Part shown: in pieces, positions 58,740-64,000 of the stretch
Numbering within the stretch: position 1 is the first letter of the stretch
Layout of the letters: each line of letters begins with the position of its first letter
Assembly: GCA_949318235.1 (NCBI GenBank)
Contig: OX439129.1
Span: 37,357,027 to 37,421,026, forward strand
Direction of reading: 5' to 3'
DNA length: 64,000 bases
DNA from: Ecdyonurus torrentis
Lineage: Eukaryota > Arthropoda > Insecta > Ephemeroptera > Heptageniidae
The notes under the pieces: generated by a model
Seen by the model: only the letters and a program-made list of their open reading frames with translations
Databases searched by the model: none
Told to the model about the DNA's origin: nothing
Translations under genes and position numbers: made by a program

Positions 58740-58868
58740 CGAATCTTTTACTTTTTCATCTGCTCCCGCTTCTAAAAGCAATTGGTACCATCCAACATCA
58801 CTAGATCCTTTTGTGTCTCGATTCATAGCATCCAGAGCCGCGGCGTAATGTAGTGGTGCTCGCCCCAT
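58740..58868 (-). CDS. Ankyrin exon upstream of the large gene (MGRAPLHYAAALD)
   Basis: Acceptor gttatccacag|ATG, donor GATTCG|gtaaga, 43 whole codons. Encodes MGRAPLHYAAALDAMNRD, then WYQLLLEAGADEKVKDS, a full ankyrin repeat. In other blocks the intron also falls just before xGRTPLHY, so the leading ATG is probably an internal Met after a splice. It could instead be a start if transcription begins at the TATATA near 58957. No upstream ankyrin exon was found between here and 61,930. Confidence 0.75.
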
Positions 58869-59410
58869 CTGTGGATAACATGGAGAACTGGTTAAAGGGG
58901 GTTGGTTTTGGAGAACATAAAGCGACGCGACATCAGGGGCAACGCACCTGCACTGCGTGTATATATTGTAATAACACCCTCTAAATCACATTATAGTGAC
59001 AATGAACCTTGCACGATCTTACTTTATTATTTATCAATCTATTATCTATCTGTAGGTAATCTGGTATGGTCGTTCATTCAACTATATAAATAATAAATTA
59101 TATATATAGTCATATATGTTTTAGGCTATATATTTTTGTAGCTTAAATTTTAAGAACTATTATGAACTATTTATTAAGTTGGAAAAAACAAATCAAAGGA
59201 ATAGACAGCATAATAGATTCAATGTGAAAGCTAAGGTGATGAACTGCCTTTATAGTGTCTTGTTATATATGTTTGTGTGATACTGAGAATTTTCAGTTCA
59301 AATGATATTATTCTACTCCTGGTGCAGTTATGCACCCAAAGATGGGGATTAAATATTTAACGTTTAACGTGTTTACACCATCTGATTTTAGCCACATATA
59401 TATACACGCA

Positions 59411-59441
<31 letters not shown>

Positions 59442-60534
59442 ATGCAATAGGTAGACAATAGACATATAACCTTGAACATAGGTAATATTATACTACAATA
59501 ATACCTAATGCAAGTGGAATATGTAATATGCTAACAATAAAGGTGTGACTTACTTAGATTAAGTGGTATTGTAGTCTATATAACTACCAATTCCAAATTA
59601 AAGTGTACCTATTGCAAAATACAAGATTCATGTACCTGCCATAGGTAGTATTATTATTAATTTTTTTTTGTATGAGTACTATAATTTTTTGACAAAAGTA
59701 GCAGGCACCAGGGGTCAAATCTGGAACCTCTCAGTTTGCGGCCAAATGCATATATAATTTACATAACAATATATTAAATTTATACCTATATGCCGCAATT
59801 ATTTTTAAAATTGGCGTTAGAAATCGAACATCATGAAATTAAAAAAACCAAAAAAAACTGCTTTGTTTTGAAGGCTTACTCAGTTTTTTTTTTTAAAAAT
59901 TGTCTTTCTACGTGCTCAATATTTTTTAACTTTATATTTTAAGTTCCCAAATTTTGTTACATAATAAGTATTAGCTTTTTTTTTATTTTTTATTTTTTAT
60001 TTATTTATTTTTTTTTTTGCTATTGTTTAACGTATTACTGTAACTACAACTACTGTATTAACAAATAACGTAAGAAAAAATATTGCAATTTCTAACAGAA
60101 TTTTATTTTTCAATATAGTTTTCAATATTTTTTAAAACACTGAAAAAATATCATATTTTAAATATTTCTCCGCGTGGTAATAGAAAGCGAGTGCCAATGT
60201 CAAAAGCATGACAATTTTATTGACTTAATGGATGAGCAAAATATCCTATTATTTAAAATTTACATTAATGGTAAAATTATCCTCAAAAATATAAAAATAA
60301 ATATAATTACTAACAAATAAATTTTATATTAATAATTTAATTATAATGATAATTTTATAATTTTCAATTAAAAATGTGAGCCATATGTGACCGCATTGTT
60401 GGCTTTGACATATTTGACAAAGCGCAATTTCATTAGCAATTATAGTTAGAATTGTTAATTTGCATACCTTGGTATTCATAGATAACAGTAATAATAATAA
60501 GTGCCTCGGACATGGATTATTTTTATTTCACGTG

Positions 60535-60567
<33 letters not shown>

Positions 60568-61331
60568 TCTTTTGTCTTGTATAATATATAGGACCTTACA
60601 ATATTGTTAAATTAAGGTTTTTACATTTCTCACTTCAAAAGCCGTTCAATCACATATTACAATAATGTAAAAAAGTATAACTCGTTCAGTATTTAGGACG
60701 TGAATAAGCAACTACCAAAGGAACAAAGTAAAACAAGTGGGCAAAAAAACGGGGTTGAGTTACGTCACAAATTTCAGTTGATCGATTTTATTATTATTAT
60801 CAGTTTTTATGTGAAAATAAAATTTCACTTTGATGTCTGATTTAAAAATTCAATAATTGTCAATTAAAATATTCTTTTCATCTATTCGAGAGACACAACT
60901 TAATTATTTATTACGAATTTCCAATTCCCTGCTTTGAGTGTGACCCGCTTAGCCCTATATCTCAAGTGCTGACCATGGCGCAAACTCGAGGTCTTATTGA
61001 AACTCACTGATGGTTTTACAATCTTCCTTTTCACTTTAGGTTTCATGCTTACTTAGTCTCAATTAGGCATTTGTCAAAATTGACATTAACCCTAGCTCTT
61101 TTCAAGATCTAGCTTTCAGATCTACGACAAATCTTTTCAACTAGCTGATACCATGCAGACAGAACATGTCTTAAAATTTTAGAGTTTTAAAACTATAGGT
61201 CTCTGCTTATTTTATTTATATTTAAAAGCTATCAAAAATGACATTAATGAATGCACCATTTAAAAAGCAATTTATTACTTCATAATCAACTCTCTTGCTT
61301 TTTAACAACTATGATATTAGAGACTTTAAGT

Positions 61332-61699
61332 ATAAAGCCATAGACCATATAAAAACACATGTGCTTTTTAATGAATAAACACGAAATGGAATCTTCAAAA
61401 CTGATGACAATTTTTACCAGAATGTTAATGTAGCCCCACGAGAGAACGTGAAAATACTGTAGTGTAAAGTATGCAATTTGCGTGACTATTCATGTTTCTG
61501 ACGTCAAAAACATGCAAAAATAAGTTTAAAAAAAATAATAAAAAAAAAAAAAAGTTGTGCGAGTTGCATAAATTGAAATTTTCTGATCACTGCTACGGAG
61601 CTACAGTTGGGTTTTGAGACAAAGTAAAGTTATTTATGTAAGTCCCATCAAGTGTTTTGTGATATAAATGATTATCTTTTCTTATGGTCTATTCCTATA
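61332..61699 (+). mobile_element. MITE family A, copy 4
   Basis: TAAAGCCATAGACCATATAAA … GGTCTATTCCTATAA. It has a one-base variant of the core palindrome and an extra A-rich stretch near 61530. Intact where copy 3 is interrupted. Confidence 0.75.
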
Positions 61700-61883
61700 A
61701 GTATATATTTTGTTATATAAAAATGAATAAAATTAACCAAACTCTACATAATCTATATAATGAAGACGGAATTAAAATGCTATTTGTAAAAACAATTATA
61801 AATATTTAATATATTGAAAACATGTTTTAATTATTTGAAACTAAATTAAAATGGCGATTCTATGTAAGTAATTGGAAATATTA

Positions 61884-61889
61884 TTTATT
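61884..61889 (-). terminator. Polyadenylation signal AATAAA after the 61930 stop
   Basis: Minus-strand AATAAA 41 bases past the stop codon of the terminal exon at 61930-62061; it supports that exon as a real 3' end. Confidence 0.5.
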
Positions 61890-61929
61890 AATTTTTTTAA
61901 TATACTATTAATTCTTTGATTGTATACTT

Positions 61930-62061
61930 TTAGTTATTAATTGATATGGGGTGAATGTGACAGTTGTTGTCAACAGCTAACCATTTTGAATATTCAGCAA
62001 TTCCTTTATCTGCATTGAATTGTACAACATAACCTAAAGCCAAGGTTTCATAGGGAACGTT
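61930..62061 (-). CDS. Terminal exon of an unrecognised gene
   Basis: Acceptor tttctttgtatag|AAC is very strong. Only one frame is open, for 43 codons: NVPYETLALGYVVQFNADKG, then IAEYSKWLAVDNNCHIHP and a short tail, ending TAA at 61932-61930. The composition (aromatic, Cys-His, few repeats) is protein-like and not ankyrin-like. An AATAAA follows at 61889-61884. Earlier exons must lie beyond 64,000, since none were seen between 62,062 and the window end. I do not recognise the family. Confidence 0.6.
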   Translation of the reverse strand, partial: NVPYETLALGYVVQFNADKGIAEYSKWLAVDNNCHIHPISINN

Positions 62062-62766
62062 CTATACAAAGAAAAGTGCCAAACAACGCATTTTATTGAC
62101 ATAGTATCCCTAAATTATTAACTCAAAGTTTTATCACTATACGAAATACGTCGTAATACATATTGCATCACTAAATCAAATAATAATTAAAATAACAATT
62201 ATAAGCATTGTAATAGGAGTAAGTCAAGTAAAATATCTAAATAATATTATTAAATATTACAATGCATTAAAAAGATTAAAAATATAATAACAATCTTCAT
62301 TTTGTATTAATAATTAAAACTTTTAAAATTTTGAATAAAAAGTAAATATAATGCAAACTTGAACTTTTAATAAGTATTCAGACCACTAGTTAATTAAAAT
62401 CTCTTTTATTTGAGTTAGAAGAGGAGTTAAAATCAAAATGTATATATTATATTTGTTCAGAGTGCAAAAAGTTTGGATCTCTCAGTGGATCTTGTAAAAT
62501 ATAAAATCAAGAAACTAAAGACTTTACAGCTGTTCATGCTTTTAAAAAAATGTGCAAATAAAATAAAAAAAATTCACTAGTAAAATATATTTTTAGAAAA
62601 GACGTTTAAAGAAATACCTGTATTAAAATGTATATATGAGGTACATACACTAACAATTATTAACATAAACAGAAAATTTTAACAAGTCTGAAAAACTTAT
62701 GTTCGTTTCGTAAATACTTTTGTGTGTGATAATGCTATAGAATATGCAGGGCTTTGATTATTTTAG

Positions 62767-62907
<141 letters not shown>

Positions 62908-63782
62908 GTATTATACACACACACTGAACTTCAGTATTGTTTTTTTTTTTAAGAATACCGAGAAGAAATCAAGCATTTCATTATGATTTACAGGAAATAA
63001 AATGTCTCTACAAAAAGCAATATTAAAAAAATAAAACTAATAAAACTTTTTATGCAATGTTCTGTTTGTTTTATATTTCTTTGATGGCTGTAATGAGAAT
63101 AATTTCTTACTATATAACTGTAATATGATTTTCAACTTGATTAATTTGAAAGAAAAATGTATATTATAAGTAATACGTGTGGTAACTATAACAGTAGAGC
63201 ACTTTTTGTTAGAGCAAAGTAATAAACCATACATAAATTGGAAACTATGTAATTACTAATACTTTAACTTATAAGCTAGAAAGTGTTGTGTGTATGACAA
63301 AGTGGAAAATTGGAAGAGAAATCGTTGCTTAATAATGTACCAAAATATTTTACTAACAAGTGAAATAAGTAACATATTATGTAAGTAACATTTAATTAAG
63401 CTACTTAAAAGTTTATGGTTGCAAGTTATGTGTAAAGCAGCCATATGGTGTGGAGAAGAGAATAGCAATAAGAAAATATATATAGACGCAATTTTTCCTT
63501 GAAAAAAACTGGCTCATATCATAAGAATTCTTTATTGACCCAGGCAGTTCATTGCAACATAATAAATCATATTTGTATTTTTAATTATTTCGTTTGAAGA
63601 AAGATGGGAATTGATAATAACGACCAATTTCATGTTACCGAAAAAGGTTTGAATTTAATATCTAGATTATACTGTATGCTATCAATGTAGTTTGTATTAC
63701 TTTAATATTTCTAATTTTATTAATATTAATAAAATATCCAAGCTTTTCAAATTGTTTTAAGTTATTAAAAAGTTAGATTGTC

Positions 63783-64000
63783 TTAAAGCCATAGACCACA
63801 TAAAACAACATGAGCTTTTTAATGAATAAACACGAAATGGGATCTTCAAAACTGTTGACAATTTTTACCAGAATGTTAATGTAGCCCCACGAGAGAGCGT
63901 GAAAAAACTGTAAAGTATGCACTTTGCGTGAAAAGTCATGTTTATGACGTCAGAAACATACAAAAATTAGTATGAAAATGTTGTGCGGGTTGCATAAATC
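63783..64000 (+). mobile_element. MITE family A, copy 5 (cut by window end)
   Basis: Starts TTAAAGCCATAGACCACATA and follows copies 2-4 up to TTGCATAAAT, where the window stops. The core palindrome carries two changes. Confidence 0.75.

Larger units (their letters stand above)
58869..61929. other. Gap between the ankyrin exon and the next gene's end
   Basis: AT-rich with poly(A) at 59410-59435, poly(T) at 60537-60566 and MITE A copy 4. A CpG-richer patch at 58,920-58,960 next to TATATA could be a promoter for the exon at 58868. No upstream ankyrin exon could be recognised. Confidence 0.5.

Noticed and set aside
59690..59750. GGTCAAATCTGG resembling a tRNA B box
   Set aside because: No matching A box or cloverleaf; tRNA or SINE identity not supported.
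60900..61046. 48-residue minus-strand ORF (MKPKVKRKIVKPSVSF…), basic, with ATG and stop
   Set aside because: Interesting composition, but no splice, poly(A) or family evidence; it could be a degraded transposon fragment. Too weak to annotate.

Overview
This is an AT-rich eukaryotic window with spliced genes, many very long di-nucleotide microsatellites, long A/T homopolymers and several families of short non-autonomous DNA transposons. There is no prokaryotic-style gene packing, rRNA, tRNA or CRISPR. Spliceosomal introns of 0.06 to 7 kb with GT-AG borders, AATAAA signals, GA/CT tracts over 100 bp and hAT elements with 8-bp target duplications fit an invertebrate genome, perhaps an arthropod. 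The species cannot be fixed from the sequence alone.

Layout. (1) 1 to about 29,850: no coding exon supported. It holds microsatellites, two hAT-type elements with exact 8-bp target duplications (3859-4701 and 5758-6207), foldback elements and two copies of a MITE family called A here. (2) 29,893-54,200, minus strand: one large gene, rebuilt as 25 coding exons whose reading phases all fit. It encodes about 1,599 aa: several ankyrin-repeat blocks, a repeated ~50-aa helical module (W..-GDL..LE.LV..GHG...FL..VP..M), two long disordered Pro/Ser/Ala-rich linkers, and a DPY-30 type dimerisation motif (L...RP.DPI.FLA.YL) near residue 1,285. (3) 56,154-58,868, minus strand: two further ankyrin exons. 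The second runs to an in-frame stop, so they are either the 3' end of a neighbouring ankyrin gene or an alternative 3' end of a longer form of the large gene. (4) 61,930-62,061, minus strand: a terminal exon of an unrelated, unrecognised gene with stop and AATAAA; the rest lies beyond the window.

The 5' end of the large gene is ambiguous. The exon at 54,101-54,240 can be a first exon (in-frame upstream stop, ATG at 54,200). A second candidate first exon at 47,681-47,714 has its own upstream stop, its own ATG, a strong donor and the matching phase. Both join the exon at 46,958 in frame.

The repeats are informative. Family A (five copies) carries a perfect or near-perfect 24-base palindrome centred on TGACGTCA, and one copy has a 141-bp TA-flanked element nested in it. 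Family B (three copies) has conserved outer stems, but its inner stems differ between copies while staying self-complementary within each copy.
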